DNA from: Sphingomonadales bacterium
GTDB lineage: Bacteria > Pseudomonadota > Alphaproteobacteria > Sphingomonadales > Sphingomonadaceae
DNA length: 33,348 nucleotides
Assembly: GCA_028870315.1 (NCBI GenBank)
Contig: JAGWPW010000065.1
Location: 1 to 33,348, forward strand
Reading direction: 5' to 3'
How positions within the stretch are numbered: the first letter of the stretch is position 1; each line of letters begins with the position of its first letter. Both the position numbers and the translations under genes were made by a program. Positions 17,047-25,150 of this stretch are shown here, in pieces. The notes under the pieces are model-generated. The model had not been told where the DNA came from. It worked only from the letters and a program-made list of their open reading frames with translations, and did no database searches.

Positions 17047-17892
17047 TCAATATTCGAAGGTTTCGCTCATCGTGCGATAAGGCACCGGCGGCGGCGCATC
17101 GAGCGTCTGTCCGGTATCGGTGCGATAGGGGTTGTTGCGCATGCTCACCGGGCCGTCGGGATGGGGCATGAGCACCGGCTTTCCGTTTTCGCCGAAATAC
17201 ATGAGATCGTCGCTGAACGGATTGTTTTCGGACTGCGCGGCGAAGGGAATCCAGCCAAGCCCGAAGGGCGAACGCGCCACCTCGAAGCAGTGGAAGTGCC
17301 AGATCTTCCAGACGCCGTCCTGCTTGAGGAAATCGATGCCGTATTTGACGAGAACGGTGTGCATCCAGACGCGCTTGCCATCGATGAGCAGACCCTTTTC
17401 ATACATGAAGCCGGGCGCTTTCGCGGCGGCGGCGACATCGGTCAGCCCCGATTCGACACCCGACATCACCCATAGTCCCTTGGCCGTCCGGCCATCGGCC
17501 GCGACTTCGACAAGCGGGGTCGTGATATAGTGGAAGGTCAGCTTGCCCTTAGGATTGGGACGCTGGGCGTGATACGCCATGATCGAATCCCAATTCGTGT
17601 AGATGCCGTTGTTGCTGTATTGCGCGCGGATGCCGGGCGTGCCCTTCTTAACCCATAGCGCGATGATTTCGGGATCGTGGAAGGCGTTGTGCAGATAGGT
17701 GTAGCGCGCGAACAGGTTTTCGATCTCGCCGCGATCGCGGCTGGCCTCGGCAACGAGGCGTAGCGCCGCGACTTGGGCCTTCAGGCTTTCGATTTCGGCG
17801 GAAGGATCGGCCGCGGCCGCGGCGGGGCCGGCACCCGCCAGAAGCAGCGCCATGGCGCTTGTGAAAAATGTCCGACTTGCCGTCACGGTCAT
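17047..17892 (-). CDS. Exported SnoaL/NTF2-like protein
   Basis: The 281-residue protein has a signal peptide (TFFTSAMALLLAGAGPAAAAA), then a short coiled segment (SAEIESLKAQVAALRLVAEASRD) and an NTF2-like cone domain of the SnoaL_4 type (RGEIENLFARYTYLHNAFHDPEIIALWV ... WKIWHFHCFEVARSPF). This fold houses isomerases, dehydratases, hydrolases and aldol or cyclase enzymes; the reaction cannot be named. The ATG at 17892 is preceded by GGGAG. It is transcribed alone, divergently from the C-deglycosidase operon, from a promoter carrying site d. Export indicates a periplasmic role, possibly on the intact or oxidised glycoside. Confidence 0.75.
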   Translation of the reverse strand: MTVTASRTFFTSAMALLLAGAGPAAAAADPSAEIESLKAQVAALRLVAEASRDRGEIENLFARYTYLHNAFHDPEIIALWVKKGTPGIRAQYSNNGIYTNWDSIMAYHAQRPNPKGKLTFHYITTPLVEVAADGRTAKGLWVMSGVESGLTDVAAAAKAPGFMYEKGLLIDGKRVWMHTVLVKYGIDFLKQDGVWKIWHFHCFEVARSPFGLGWIPFAAQSENNPFSDDLMYFGENGKPVLMPHPDGPVSMRNNPYRTDTGQTLDAPPPVPYRTMSETFEY

Positions 17893-17995
17893 CGCCTGTC
17901 TCCCTTTGCTGTTTCGATTTTGGCCGCGCGATGGCGTTTCCGCCGATCACCCGTGCGCCTTGGTCCGGACCGGCCCGGCCATGCGCTTACATGAA

Positions 17996-18023
17996 GTAAT
18001 ATGTTTATTCTAAATTTCGTCAA
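17996..18023 (-). promoter_or_regulatory. Promoter plus operator-like site d for the exported SnoaL-like gene
   Basis: On the minus strand TTGACG (18023-18018), 16-nt spacer, TATTAC (18001-17996). Between and over them lies GTAATA-N6-TTCTAA (17996-18013), whose TTAGAA half-site on the minus strand is perfect while the other half is degenerate. Confidence 0.5.
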
Positions 18024-18038
18024 GCGCCGGGTTGGGGC

Positions 18039-18076
18039 TTGACAAGGCTGGCACCATTTGCGAATTATCATTCCAA
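18039..18076 (+). promoter_or_regulatory. Promoter plus operator-like site e for the C-deglycosidase/aromatic operon
   Basis: TTGACA (18039-18044) and, 17 nt on, GAATTA (18062-18067). TGCGAA-N6-TTCCAA (18059-18076) covers the -10. The leader to the first gene is about 100 nt. This promoter faces away from the one at 18023, only 15 nt apart between the -35 boxes. Confidence 0.6.
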
Positions 18077-18178
18077 TCAGGATGCCGGCCCCGCACAATG
18101 GGGCGTGCCGCCGCGGCGCAATTTTCCGCGTGCTTCAGCCATGTGGCCCGCACGCGCGCAGAAAGGTGAAGGACAGCC

Positions 18179-19201
18179 ATGACCAATGCGATCAAGCGGG
18201 GCGTCAGCCTCTATTCCTATCAGAACGAGACCTTCCAGGGCAAAATGACGCTGGAGGACTGCATCCGCACCAGCGCCGAACTGGGCGCATACGGGATCGA
18301 GATCATCGGCGAGCAGAGCTTCTGGGGCTGGCCCGAGGTCGGGGTTGCCGATGCGGACATCGCCAACTGGCACCGGCTGATCGCCCAATATGGCTGCACC
18401 CCGGTCAGCCACGACTTCATGCTCGACTACAAGCGCTACAAGGGCCGCGAGATGCCTTTCGCCGAGCAGGTGGCGAGCGTGCGCAACGACATCGATTTCG
18501 GCGCGCGGCTGGGGATGAAGTTCATCCGCGCGCTGGTCTCGATCGCTCCCGAGGTGCTGGTCGCCGCCGCGCCCTATGCCGAGGAGAAGGGCATCAGGAT
18601 CCTGATCGAAGTGCATGCGCCGCTTCACTTCGATCATCCCTGGATCATTCGCCATGCCGAAGCCTTCGAGAAGTCGGGGTCCGACGCGCTTGGCTTCCTG
18701 CCGGACATGGGCATGTTCCTCTTTGCCTTCCCCGGTGTGTGGAAGGAGAAGTTCATGCGCATCGGCGTGCCCAAAAATATCGCCGACTATATCGAGCAGG
18801 CCTATGCCGATCGCGTCCTGTCCGAATATGTCATCCTCAACGTCCAGGAGATGGGCGGCACCGGCCCGGCGATCGCCATGGCCGAAACGCTGCGCCACAA
18901 CGCCGCGTTCGAACCCAAGCGGATGCTCGACTACATGCCGCGCATCCACAACATACACGGCAAGTTCTACGAGATGACCCCCGAATATGTGGAGCCCTCG
19001 ATCCCTTACGACGAGATCGTGCGCGTGCTCCAGAAGGGCGGCTATCAGGGCTACATCTGCTCCGAATATGAAGGCAACCGCTGGATCGAGGACGCCGAGG
19101 AGCCCGATTCGGTCGAGCAGGTCCGCCGCCAGCAGGTGATGCTGGCGAGGCTGCTCGGCGAGGCCGAAGTTCCCGCGCTCAAGACCCCGCTTGCCGCCTG
19201 A
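18179..19201 (+). CDS. C-glycoside deglycosidase alpha subunit-like (TIM barrel), pair 1
   Basis: The 340-residue protein has a sugar-phosphate-isomerase-like TIM barrel with a metal site visible as LIEVHAP (Glu144, His146), PDMGM (Asp176), IHNIHGKFYEM (His257, His260) and SEYEGN (Glu296, Glu298). The immediately following small gene encodes a DUF6379-type beta subunit. Such pairs are the heterodimeric C-glycoside deglycosidases (DfgAB, DgpBC, CarBC and relatives). These cleave the C-C bond of a 3-oxo-C-glycoside by metal-assisted beta-elimination, freeing the aglycone and a 3-oxo-glycal. The family match is recognised from motifs and pairing, not from a search. It is the first gene of an operon of eight, continuing through the aromatic-degradation genes. 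The ATG at 18179 has AAGGA upstream. The pair could instead act on an O-glycoside or another 3-oxo sugar. Confidence 0.8.
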   Translation: MTNAIKRGVSLYSYQNETFQGKMTLEDCIRTSAELGAYGIEIIGEQSFWGWPEVGVADADIANWHRLIAQYGCTPVSHDFMLDYKRYKGREMPFAEQVASVRNDIDFGARLGMKFIRALVSIAPEVLVAAAPYAEEKGIRILIEVHAPLHFDHPWIIRHAEAFEKSGSDALGFLPDMGMFLFAFPGVWKEKFMRIGVPKNIADYIEQAYADRVLSEYVILNVQEMGGTGPAIAMAETLRHNAAFEPKRMLDYMPRIHNIHGKFYEMTPEYVEPSIPYDEIVRVLQKGGYQGYICSEYEGNRWIEDAEEPDSVEQVRRQQVMLARLLGEAEVPALKTPLAA

Positions 19202-19215
19202 AGGAGCAAAATCCC

Positions 19216-19608
19216 ATGATGGACAACAAGATGATCTGCCCCGAGCGGTTCGAGAACGTCGTCGAAGACGGCGAGACGATCGGCTTCGCCTTCCTCGGCC
19301 GCCTGCCCTATTATCGCGGGCTCGGGCTCTCGATGATCGAGGATATCGCGGTCAGCGTCGATGGCGAGGCCGTCGCGCGCGCGGATGTGCGCTTCGAGGT
19401 GCGGGGCCGCCGCTACCGCCTCGACGAGATGGAAAGCGTGTTCGATGACCGGTGGAACTTCGGCGAGAAGGCGCGGATCATCGTGCTGCGGCCAGGCGGC
19501 CTCGCCCAGGGGCCGCACGCCATCGATTTCGCGGTGCGCATGCGGGTATCCTACCTGCCCTTCGTCCCGACGGCGAAGGATCGCAAGGAACTGCTGCTAG
19601 CCGCATGA
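19216..19608 (+). CDS. C-glycoside deglycosidase beta subunit-like (DUF6379), pair 1
   Basis: This 130-residue mostly beta protein has the features of the DUF6379/C-deglycosylation beta-subunit family: N-terminal ICPERFENVVEDGETIGFAF, then RLPYYRGLGLSMIEDIAVSVDG, and C-terminal VRMRVSYLPF. In characterised pairs the beta subunit forms a jelly-roll that packs on the alpha barrel and completes the active site; alone it is inactive. The start at 19216 lies 14 nt after the alpha stop, with AAGGAG 9 nt upstream, consistent with one-to-one synthesis. Its stop overlaps the start of the next gene (ATGA). Confidence 0.8.
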   Translation: MMDNKMICPERFENVVEDGETIGFAFLGRLPYYRGLGLSMIEDIAVSVDGEAVARADVRFEVRGRRYRLDEMESVFDDRWNFGEKARIIVLRPGGLAQGPHAIDFAVRMRVSYLPFVPTAKDRKELLLAA

Positions 19609-20516
19609 TACGCTGTCCGGTCCTGATCGCGCTGGCCGCGGCCATGCTCGCCCCGCCGGCTGTGGCGCAGATGCCCGCTCCCAGCCACGAGGCGATCGCG
19701 GCGCCGGCGCAAGCGGGAGCGATCCCGCTGCCGTTTGCCGCCGGCACGCCCGATCGCGAGGTCTGGCATCTCGACAATGGCCTTGTCGCGGTGCGCAATG
19801 TCACCCACCCGACGCTGCTGCCCTTTCGTCCAGGGGGCCGTGCCGAGGCGGCGGCGGTCATCATCGCGCCCGGTGGCGGTTTTCTCGGCCTCGCGATCGA
19901 AAAGGAAGGCTGGGATATCGCGCGCTATTTCGCGCGTCACGGTATCACCGCCTTCGTGCTCAAATATCGCGTGCTGCCGACGCCGCCATCGCAGGCCGAT
20001 TTCGCCGACAAGTTGGCGCGCATGCTGCGCGGCGAGACGGTTGCGGGCGGCTTTGCCCCACCCGCGGACACGACACCGGAGGCCTATGCCGACGGGCTCG
20101 CGGCGCTTGGCTGGGTGCGTGCGCATGCCGCGCAATACGGCATCGATCCGCACCGCGTCGGCTTCATGGGCTTTTCCGCGGGCGGTTTTCTGACCCGTTC
20201 GCTGGTCGAGCAGGCCGGCGCCGACCGCCCCGATTTCGCCGGACCGATCTATCCCAACATGGCAGCGATCAAGGTGCCCGCGGATGCCCCGCCGATGTTC
20301 GTCGCGATTGCTGGCGACGATTTCCTGCTCAAGCGGGTGACCGGCTTCCCGCTGGTCGAATCCTACCATGCCGCCGGCGCGCCGATCGAATTCCATCTCC
20401 TCGCCGGCGGCGGCCACGGCTTTGGCGCAGGCGTTGCCGGCACGCCGACCGAAGGCTGGCTCGAACTCATGCTGCACTGGCTGAACACGCAGCATATCCT
20501 TGGACCGTCGCACTGA
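19605..20516 (+). CDS. Exported alpha/beta-hydrolase, esterase-like
   Basis: The 303-residue protein has a signal peptide (LIALAAAMLAPPAVAQ) and a BD-FAE/acetyl-esterase-like fold: IIAPGGGF (oxyanion region, about 87-93), nucleophile Ser191 in GFSAGG, acid around Asp238-Asp239 and His271 in GGGHGF. Related proteins remove acetyl or aromatic acyl groups from sugars. Export suggests that it trims acyl decorations from the glycoside before uptake, or opens a lactone; both are guesses. It begins inside the beta-subunit stop codon (ATGA), so it is tightly co-translated with the deglycosidase. Confidence 0.8.
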   Translation: MIRCPVLIALAAAMLAPPAVAQMPAPSHEAIAAPAQAGAIPLPFAAGTPDREVWHLDNGLVAVRNVTHPTLLPFRPGGRAEAAAVIIAPGGGFLGLAIEKEGWDIARYFARHGITAFVLKYRVLPTPPSQADFADKLARMLRGETVAGGFAPPADTTPEAYADGLAALGWVRAHAAQYGIDPHRVGFMGFSAGGFLTRSLVEQAGADRPDFAGPIYPNMAAIKVPADAPPMFVAIAGDDFLLKRVTGFPLVESYHAAGAPIEFHLLAGGGHGFGAGVAGTPTEGWLELMLHWLNTQHILGPSH

Positions 20517-20517
20517 C

Positions 20518-21633
20518 ATGAACGCACGGGATATCCTCATCATCGGCGGCGGCATCGGCGGCCTCACCAGCGCGATCGCGCTCGGCAAGCGCGGCCATCG
20601 GCTCACCGTCATCGAGCGCGATCCCGACTGGTCGGTCTATGGCGTCGGCATCATCCAGCAATCGAACGTGCTGCGTGCCGCGCATCAGCTCGGCATCCTC
20701 GATGGCTATCTCGCCGCCGGGGTCGGCTTCGACGCGGTCGAGATCTTCGCGCCCAACGGCGCGAAGGTGGCGCGGGTGCCGGGGCACCCGGTGGCGCCGG
20801 GGCTTCCCGCCAATCTCGGGATCGGCCGCCCGGCGCTGCACCGGCTGCTCGGCAACGCGGCAAGGGAGGCGGGCGCAGATATTCGCCTCGGGGTGACCGC
20901 CGCGCGGATCGAGGATCGCGATGACCGCGTTGCGGTTGGCTTTTCCGACGGCAGCGCGGCGGAATTCGACCTCGTGGTGGGGGCGGACGGCGTGCATTCG
21001 CAGACCCGTGGCATGGTCCTGCCCGCAGCCGGGACGCCCCAGTTCACCGGCCAGGCGGTGTGGCGCTACAACTTCCCGCGCCCTGCCGACCTCGACGCGC
21101 TGCAAGTCTATAACGGCCCAACCGGCGTCGGTCTGGTGCCGATCAGCGACACGCTGATGTATATGTATGCGACGAGCCCGGAGCCCGGCAATCCGCGCTA
21201 CGACACCGCCGGGCTGGCCGCGCGGATGCGCGACCGGCTGGCGAATACAGCGCCCGCAATCCAGGCACTTGCCGCGCAAATCACCGAGGACGATGGCGTG
21301 GTCTATCGCCCGCTCGAAACGCTGATGGTTTCAGGGCCGTGGCACAGCGGCCGGGTGGTGCTGCTTGGCGATGCGGTTCATGCAACGACGCCGCATCTCG
21401 GCCAGGGCGCGGGAATGGCGATCGAGGACAGCATCGTCCTTGCCGAGGAGATCGACGCCGCGGCGAGCCCGCAGGAAGCCTTCACGAGGTTTCGCGACCG
21501 GCGCTTCGAGCGCTGCCGCTTCATCGTCGAGAAGAGCCTCGCCATCTGCCACGGCCAGATCGGCAGCGGCCCGCCCGTCGATAACGCCCAGGCGACCGCG
21601 CAGATGTTCGCGGTCGTTGCCCGGCCCATTTGA
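20518..21633 (+). CDS. FAD-dependent aromatic monooxygenase (class A hydroxylase)
   Basis: The 371-residue flavoprotein has the three motifs of para-hydroxybenzoate-hydroxylase-type enzymes: GGGIGG (10-15), GADGVHSQTR (Asp157-Gly158), and GDAVHATTPHLGQGAGMAIED (Gly284-Asp285). These enzymes use NAD(P)H and O2 to add a hydroxyl group to an activated, usually phenolic, ring. Directly upstream of an extradiol dioxygenase gene, it most likely makes the catechol- or hydroquinone-type compound that the next enzyme opens. The same order of steps is known for flavonoid A-ring degradation in the Herbaspirillum fde operon. The ATG at 20518 is 1 nt after the esterase stop; the longer frame from 20500 overlaps that gene. 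Confidence 0.88.
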   Translation: MNARDILIIGGGIGGLTSAIALGKRGHRLTVIERDPDWSVYGVGIIQQSNVLRAAHQLGILDGYLAAGVGFDAVEIFAPNGAKVARVPGHPVAPGLPANLGIGRPALHRLLGNAAREAGADIRLGVTAARIEDRDDRVAVGFSDGSAAEFDLVVGADGVHSQTRGMVLPAAGTPQFTGQAVWRYNFPRPADLDALQVYNGPTGVGLVPISDTLMYMYATSPEPGNPRYDTAGLAARMRDRLANTAPAIQALAAQITEDDGVVYRPLETLMVSGPWHSGRVVLLGDAVHATTPHLGQGAGMAIEDSIVLAEEIDAAASPQEAFTRFRDRRFERCRFIVEKSLAICHGQIGSGPPVDNAQATAQMFAVVARPI

Positions 21634-21644
21634 GAGGACAGCAG

Positions 21645-22547
21645 ATGACCCGCGTTTGCGATATCCGCCATGTTGGCTACGGCGTCGAGAATTTGGCCGA
21701 CGAGGCCGCATTCTACGCCGATGTCTGGGGTCTCGAACGGGTTTTCTCGAACGACGGCATGGCCTGGTTCAAGGCGCCCGGCCATGACGAGCATCAGGTC
21801 GTCCGGCTGCGTGCGGCCGACGCCAATCGCTGCGACGTGATCGCGCTGGCCGCCGAAACCCGCGCCGATCTCGACACGCTCCATGCCCGGCTTGCCGCCG
21901 CCGGGACGAAAGGGCTGACCGCGCCGGCGGCGCTCGCCAGTCCGGGCGGCGGCACCGGCTTTCGCTTCTTTTCGCCCGACGGGCTGTTGTTCGAGTTATC
22001 CTGCGACGTCGCGCGCGGCGCGCGACGCGATCTGGCGCGCTGGGAGGGCGTGCCGGTCAGGATCAGCCACATCGTGCTGCATTCGCCCGATCACAAGGCG
22101 CTGGCGCGGTGGTTCTGCGACATGCTCGGCTTTCGCGTTTCGGACTGGCTCGGCGATTTCATGGTCTTCCTGCGCTGCGATTCGGCGCATCACCGCATCG
22201 CCATTCTGCCCGGGCCACCGTGCCTCAACCATGTCGCCTACGACATGCTCGGCATCGACGACATGATGCGAGGCGCCCATCGCCTGAAGCAGGCCGGGCA
22301 CGACATCCGCTGGGGTCCGGGCCGGCACACCGCCGGCAACAACACCTTCAGCTACTTCGTCACCCCCGGCGGCTTCGCGGTCGAATATACCAGCGAACTC
22401 GAAGAGGTCGATTTCGCGGGCCATCAGGACAGGGTGCTTGTCCCCGGCCCGCAGGTGATGGACCAGTGGGGGATCGGCGTCGGCGGTCCGCAAACGATGC
22501 CGCATCCCCACCCCAACCCCGGGCTGTTCGAGGGCTGCCCCGCGTGA
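21645..22547 (+). CDS. Type I extradiol ring-cleavage dioxygenase (VOC superfamily)
   Basis: The 300-residue protein has two vicinal-oxygen-chelate modules: HVGYGVENLADEAAFYADVWGL at the N-terminus, and a C-terminal module with the 2-His-1-Glu iron site His142 (SHIVLHSPD), His196 (LNHVAYDM) and Glu247 (FAVEYTS). This is the layout of catechol 2,3-dioxygenase-like extradiol enzymes, which open a ring next to vicinal hydroxyls using Fe(II) and O2. The ATG at 21645 has GAGGA 6-7 nt upstream. It follows the monooxygenase by 11 nt and overlaps the next gene (GTGA). The iron ligands are all in place. The ring it opens is unknown. Confidence 0.88.
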   Translation: MTRVCDIRHVGYGVENLADEAAFYADVWGLERVFSNDGMAWFKAPGHDEHQVVRLRAADANRCDVIALAAETRADLDTLHARLAAAGTKGLTAPAALASPGGGTGFRFFSPDGLLFELSCDVARGARRDLARWEGVPVRISHIVLHSPDHKALARWFCDMLGFRVSDWLGDFMVFLRCDSAHHRIAILPGPPCLNHVAYDMLGIDDMMRGAHRLKQAGHDIRWGPGRHTAGNNTFSYFVTPGGFAVEYTSELEEVDFAGHQDRVLVPGPQVMDQWGIGVGGPQTMPHPHPNPGLFEGCPA

Positions 22548-22996
22548 TCCGCGGTCTCGGCCCCGCCGCGCTGGCGCTGGCGCTGGCGACGAGCGCGGGC
22601 GCGCATCCGGCCAACAACTGCGCCGAAACCGGGCGCAACCGTGCGCTCGTCACCGCCTTTGCGCATCGCTTCTATGATCTGCGCGATGTGCGCGGCGCCT
22701 TCGATCGCTATGTCGCGCCCGGCTACATCCAGCACAACCCCGCGATCGCCGACGGTCGCGATGCCGCAATCGCGGCGCTGTCGCCGATGTTTTCGGGCAG
22801 GAACGCGCATTTCGAGGTGAAGCGGATCATCGTCGATGGCCCCTATGCGGTGATCCACCTCCATGGCACCAGCGACGCCGGGCCGGGCGGCGCGGTCGCC
22901 GACATCTATCGGATCGCGCACGGACGCATCGTCGAGCATTGGGACGTGCTCGAACCGATCGCCCCCGCGACCGTCAATCCGCACCCCTATTTCTGA
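22544..22996 (+). CDS. Exported SnoaL/NTF2-like protein
   Basis: The 150-residue protein starts at a GTG overlapping the dioxygenase stop (GTGA). It has a short signal peptide (LGPAALALALATSAGAH) and a SnoaL-like domain: AFAHRFYDLRDVRGAFDRYVAPGYIQHNP and VADIYRIAHGRIVEHWDVLEPI, typical of the 'predicted SnoaL-like aldol condensation-catalysing' group. The reaction is not known. An exported protein in the middle of an aromatic operon is odd. Either it is periplasmic and acts on the incoming compound, or the hydrophobic N-terminus is not cleaved. Confidence 0.75.
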   Translation: MIRGLGPAALALALATSAGAHPANNCAETGRNRALVTAFAHRFYDLRDVRGAFDRYVAPGYIQHNPAIADGRDAAIAALSPMFSGRNAHFEVKRIIVDGPYAVIHLHGTSDAGPGGAVADIYRIAHGRIVEHWDVLEPIAPATVNPHPYF

Positions 22997-23005
22997 GCGC
23001 CGGCC

Positions 23006-24163
23006 ATGGCTCTTTTCGAGTATTTCCCGAACTACATCTGGAACCTGTCGATCGCCATCGCCATGGAGAGCGGCGGCCGGATCGGCGAGATCATCGACAT
23101 GTGCCAGCCGATCCGCGCCGCCGCGGACGGCGGCGCCGATGCCGGCACGCCGGCGTTCATGGCGCAATGGGCGGCGATGGGCGAAAAGCTCATCGCGCTT
23201 GCCGCCGAGGACGAAGCTTCGGGGCGTGCCTATTCCGCTTCGGACAAGCTCGAGCGCGCCTCGCTCTACCTGTTCACCGCCGAGCGCATGCAGGGGCATG
23301 GCGCGCCGGGCCGCACCGCCACCTATGCCAAGGCGCGCGCTGCCTTCGACGCCTCGACCGCGCTCGGGCGGATCAACCGCGAAAGGGTGGAAATTCGACT
23401 CGCCGTCGGCACGATGCCGGCGCTCTACACCCGCGCGCCGGGTGCGGGGCCGCATCCGGTGGTGATCTATTGCAACGGGCTCGATAGCTGCAAGGAGCTG
23501 CTGTACTGGTCGCGCCTGCCCGAAGCACTGGCGCGGCGCGGCGTCTCGACGCTGTGCGTCGATCAGCCGGGCAGCGGCGAGGCGCTGCGGTTGCAGGCGC
23601 TGCCGGTCGATCCGCACAGCGAAAGCTGGGCGTCGAAGGCGGTCGACTGGCTCGAAGCCCGGCCCGAAATCGACCCCGCGCGAATCGGCATGACCGGCAT
23701 TTCGCTTGGCGGCCATTTCGCCCCGCGCGCGGTCGCCTACGAGCCGCGCTTTGCCAGCGGCGCCTGCTGGGGTGCCAACCACGACTGGCTCGAAGTCCAG
23801 CACAAGCGGATGAAGCGCGGGGGCGAAAACCCGGTGCCGCATTACTGGGCGCATGTCTTCTGGGCCTTCGGCGCGCGCGACATGGAGGATTTTCTCGCCA
23901 AGGCGCAGGACATGAACCTCAACGGGCACATGGGCGGAATAAAGGTGCCGTTTCTCGTGACGCATGGCGCACAGGACCGCCAGATCGACGTGCGCTACGC
24001 GCAGGACTGCTACGACCAGCTGGTCAACTCCCCCCGCCGCGAACTCAAGATCTTCACCGCGCGCGAGGGCGGGGTCGAGCATGTCGGCGCCGACAACATG
24101 GCCTATGGCCGCGACTATATCGCCGACTGGTTCGCCGAAACTCTGGGCGGGCACAGCGCATGA
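23006..24163 (+). CDS. Alpha/beta-hydrolase related to 2,6-dihydropseudooxynicotine hydrolase (C-C hydrolase type)
   Basis: The 385-residue cytoplasmic enzyme has a helical N-terminal cap of about 130 residues and a C-terminal alpha/beta-hydrolase core: VVIYCNGLDS, nucleophile Ser233 in GISLGG, Asp324/Asp328 in GAQDRQID, and His359 in GVEHVGADN. The long helical N-terminal part is the mark of the group that includes 2,6-dihydropseudooxynicotine hydrolase, a C-C bond hydrolase. After an extradiol dioxygenase, a hydrolase of the ring-fission product is the expected next step, so that role is proposed. It lies 9 nt after the SnoaL-like gene and overlaps the next gene (ATGA). Confidence 0.8.
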   Translation: MALFEYFPNYIWNLSIAIAMESGGRIGEIIDMCQPIRAAADGGADAGTPAFMAQWAAMGEKLIALAAEDEASGRAYSASDKLERASLYLFTAERMQGHGAPGRTATYAKARAAFDASTALGRINRERVEIRLAVGTMPALYTRAPGAGPHPVVIYCNGLDSCKELLYWSRLPEALARRGVSTLCVDQPGSGEALRLQALPVDPHSESWASKAVDWLEARPEIDPARIGMTGISLGGHFAPRAVAYEPRFASGACWGANHDWLEVQHKRMKRGGENPVPHYWAHVFWAFGARDMEDFLAKAQDMNLNGHMGGIKVPFLVTHGAQDRQIDVRYAQDCYDQLVNSPRRELKIFTAREGGVEHVGADNMAYGRDYIADWFAETLGGHSA

Positions 24164-24951
24164 GCCGCCGCTTCATCGATCTGTCGATCCTGCTCGAAAA
24201 CGAGGTGGTCAGCGATCCGCCGTTCATGCGGCCCAAAATCGAATATGTGGGCCATGCCCAAACCATGGCCGAGGCCAACCACTTCTTTCCCGGCGTCACC
24301 AAGGAGCAGATGGCGGGCGGGGCCGGCTTCGCCGCGGTCGAGAATATCACCCTCACCACGCATAACGGCACCCATCTCGACGCGCCCTGGCATTTCCACC
24401 CGACGCAGGATGCCGCGAACGGCGGGCAGCGCCCGGCGATGACGATCGACGAGGTGCCGCTCGAATGGTGCTTCCAGCCCGGCGTGAAGCTCGACTTCCG
24501 TCATTTGCCCGACGGCCATGTGGTGAGCGGCGAGGAGGTCGCGGCCGAACTTGCGCGGATCGGCCATGAATTGCGCCCGCTCGACATCGTCCTTGTCAAC
24601 ACCGCCGCCGGGATGGCGCTGGGCGAGCCCGACTATGTCAGCCGCGGCTGCGGCATGGGCTATGAAGCGACGATGTATCTCACCGCGCGCGGGGTCCGCG
24701 TCACCGGCACCGATGCCTGGAGCTGGGACGCGCCCTTCGTGCACACCGCGAAGAAGGTCGCTGAAACCGGCGACACCGCGCTGATCTGGGAAGGGCACAA
24801 GGCCGGGCGCGACATCGGCTATTGCCACCTCGAAAAGCTGCACAATCTCGAGGCACTGCCGCCGCACGGCTTCACCGTTTGCTGCTTCCCGCACAAGATC
24901 AAGGGCGCCTCAGCCGGCTGGACCCGCGCTGTCGCCATCATCGAGGACTGA
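24160..24951 (+). CDS. Cyclase-family (kynurenine formamidase-like) metal hydrolase
   Basis: The 263-residue protein carries the family motif HNGTHLDAPWHF (68-79; His68, His72, Asp74, His78 bind zinc or manganese). Members include bacterial kynurenine formamidase and isatin hydrolase, which hydrolyse amides or lactams, and some act on lactones. Here it may hydrolyse a lactone or a ring-fission intermediate from the aglycone. It is the last gene of the deglycosidase operon, starting within the hydrolase stop (ATGA). No clear terminator was seen downstream. Confidence 0.85.
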   Translation: MSRRFIDLSILLENEVVSDPPFMRPKIEYVGHAQTMAEANHFFPGVTKEQMAGGAGFAAVENITLTTHNGTHLDAPWHFHPTQDAANGGQRPAMTIDEVPLEWCFQPGVKLDFRHLPDGHVVSGEEVAAELARIGHELRPLDIVLVNTAAGMALGEPDYVSRGCGMGYEATMYLTARGVRVTGTDAWSWDAPFVHTAKKVAETGDTALIWEGHKAGRDIGYCHLEKLHNLEALPPHGFTVCCFPHKIKGASAGWTRAVAIIED

Positions 24952-24968
24952 GCCGGCGGCTTCGCGAT

Positions 24969-25002
24969 GGCGTGCCCGTCGGGGTGGCGTGCCCGTCGGG
25001 GT
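24969..25002. repeat. 17-bp tandem duplication
   Basis: GGCGTGCCCGTCGGGGT occurs twice head to tail directly after the deglycosidase operon. It looks like a simple slippage duplication. Confidence 0.8.
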
Positions 25003-25058
25003 GGCGGCGCGTTTGGCGTTGCAGCGCCGAAAGGCCGGATCCGAAGCCCGGCCAGCCC

Positions 25059-25090
25059 GCGACAGGTTTTATTTGTAATTGTAATTCTAG
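25059..25090 (+). promoter_or_regulatory. Promoter plus operator-like site f for the MFS gene
   Basis: GCGACA (25059-25064), 17-nt spacer, TAATTC (25082-25087). TTGTAA-N6-TTCTAG (25073-25090) spans the -10. The N6 is itself TTGTAA, so the left half-site is present as a direct repeat. Confidence 0.55.
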
Positions 25091-25150
25091 TTTGATACGA
25101 CCGGTTTCGTCAGACGTATTGGCCGCCAGCGCCAGACGGGGAGCGATGTG

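Noticed and set aside
17893..18178. Riboswitch or small RNA in the 286-nt divergent gap
   Set aside because: The gap is explained by two facing promoters with palindromes and a plain leader; no recognisable riboswitch core was seen.
18179..19201. Ordinary xylose isomerase or sugar-phosphate epimerase
   Set aside because: The barrel family is shared, but the adjacent DUF6379-type gene and the recurrence of the same two-gene pairing at 27332-28730 favour the C-deglycosidase subfamily.
22424..24154. 576-codon minus-strand frame across the hydrolase region
   Set aside because: Antisense to the SnoaL-like and alpha/beta-hydrolase genes, which have complete catalytic motifs and tight operon overlaps.
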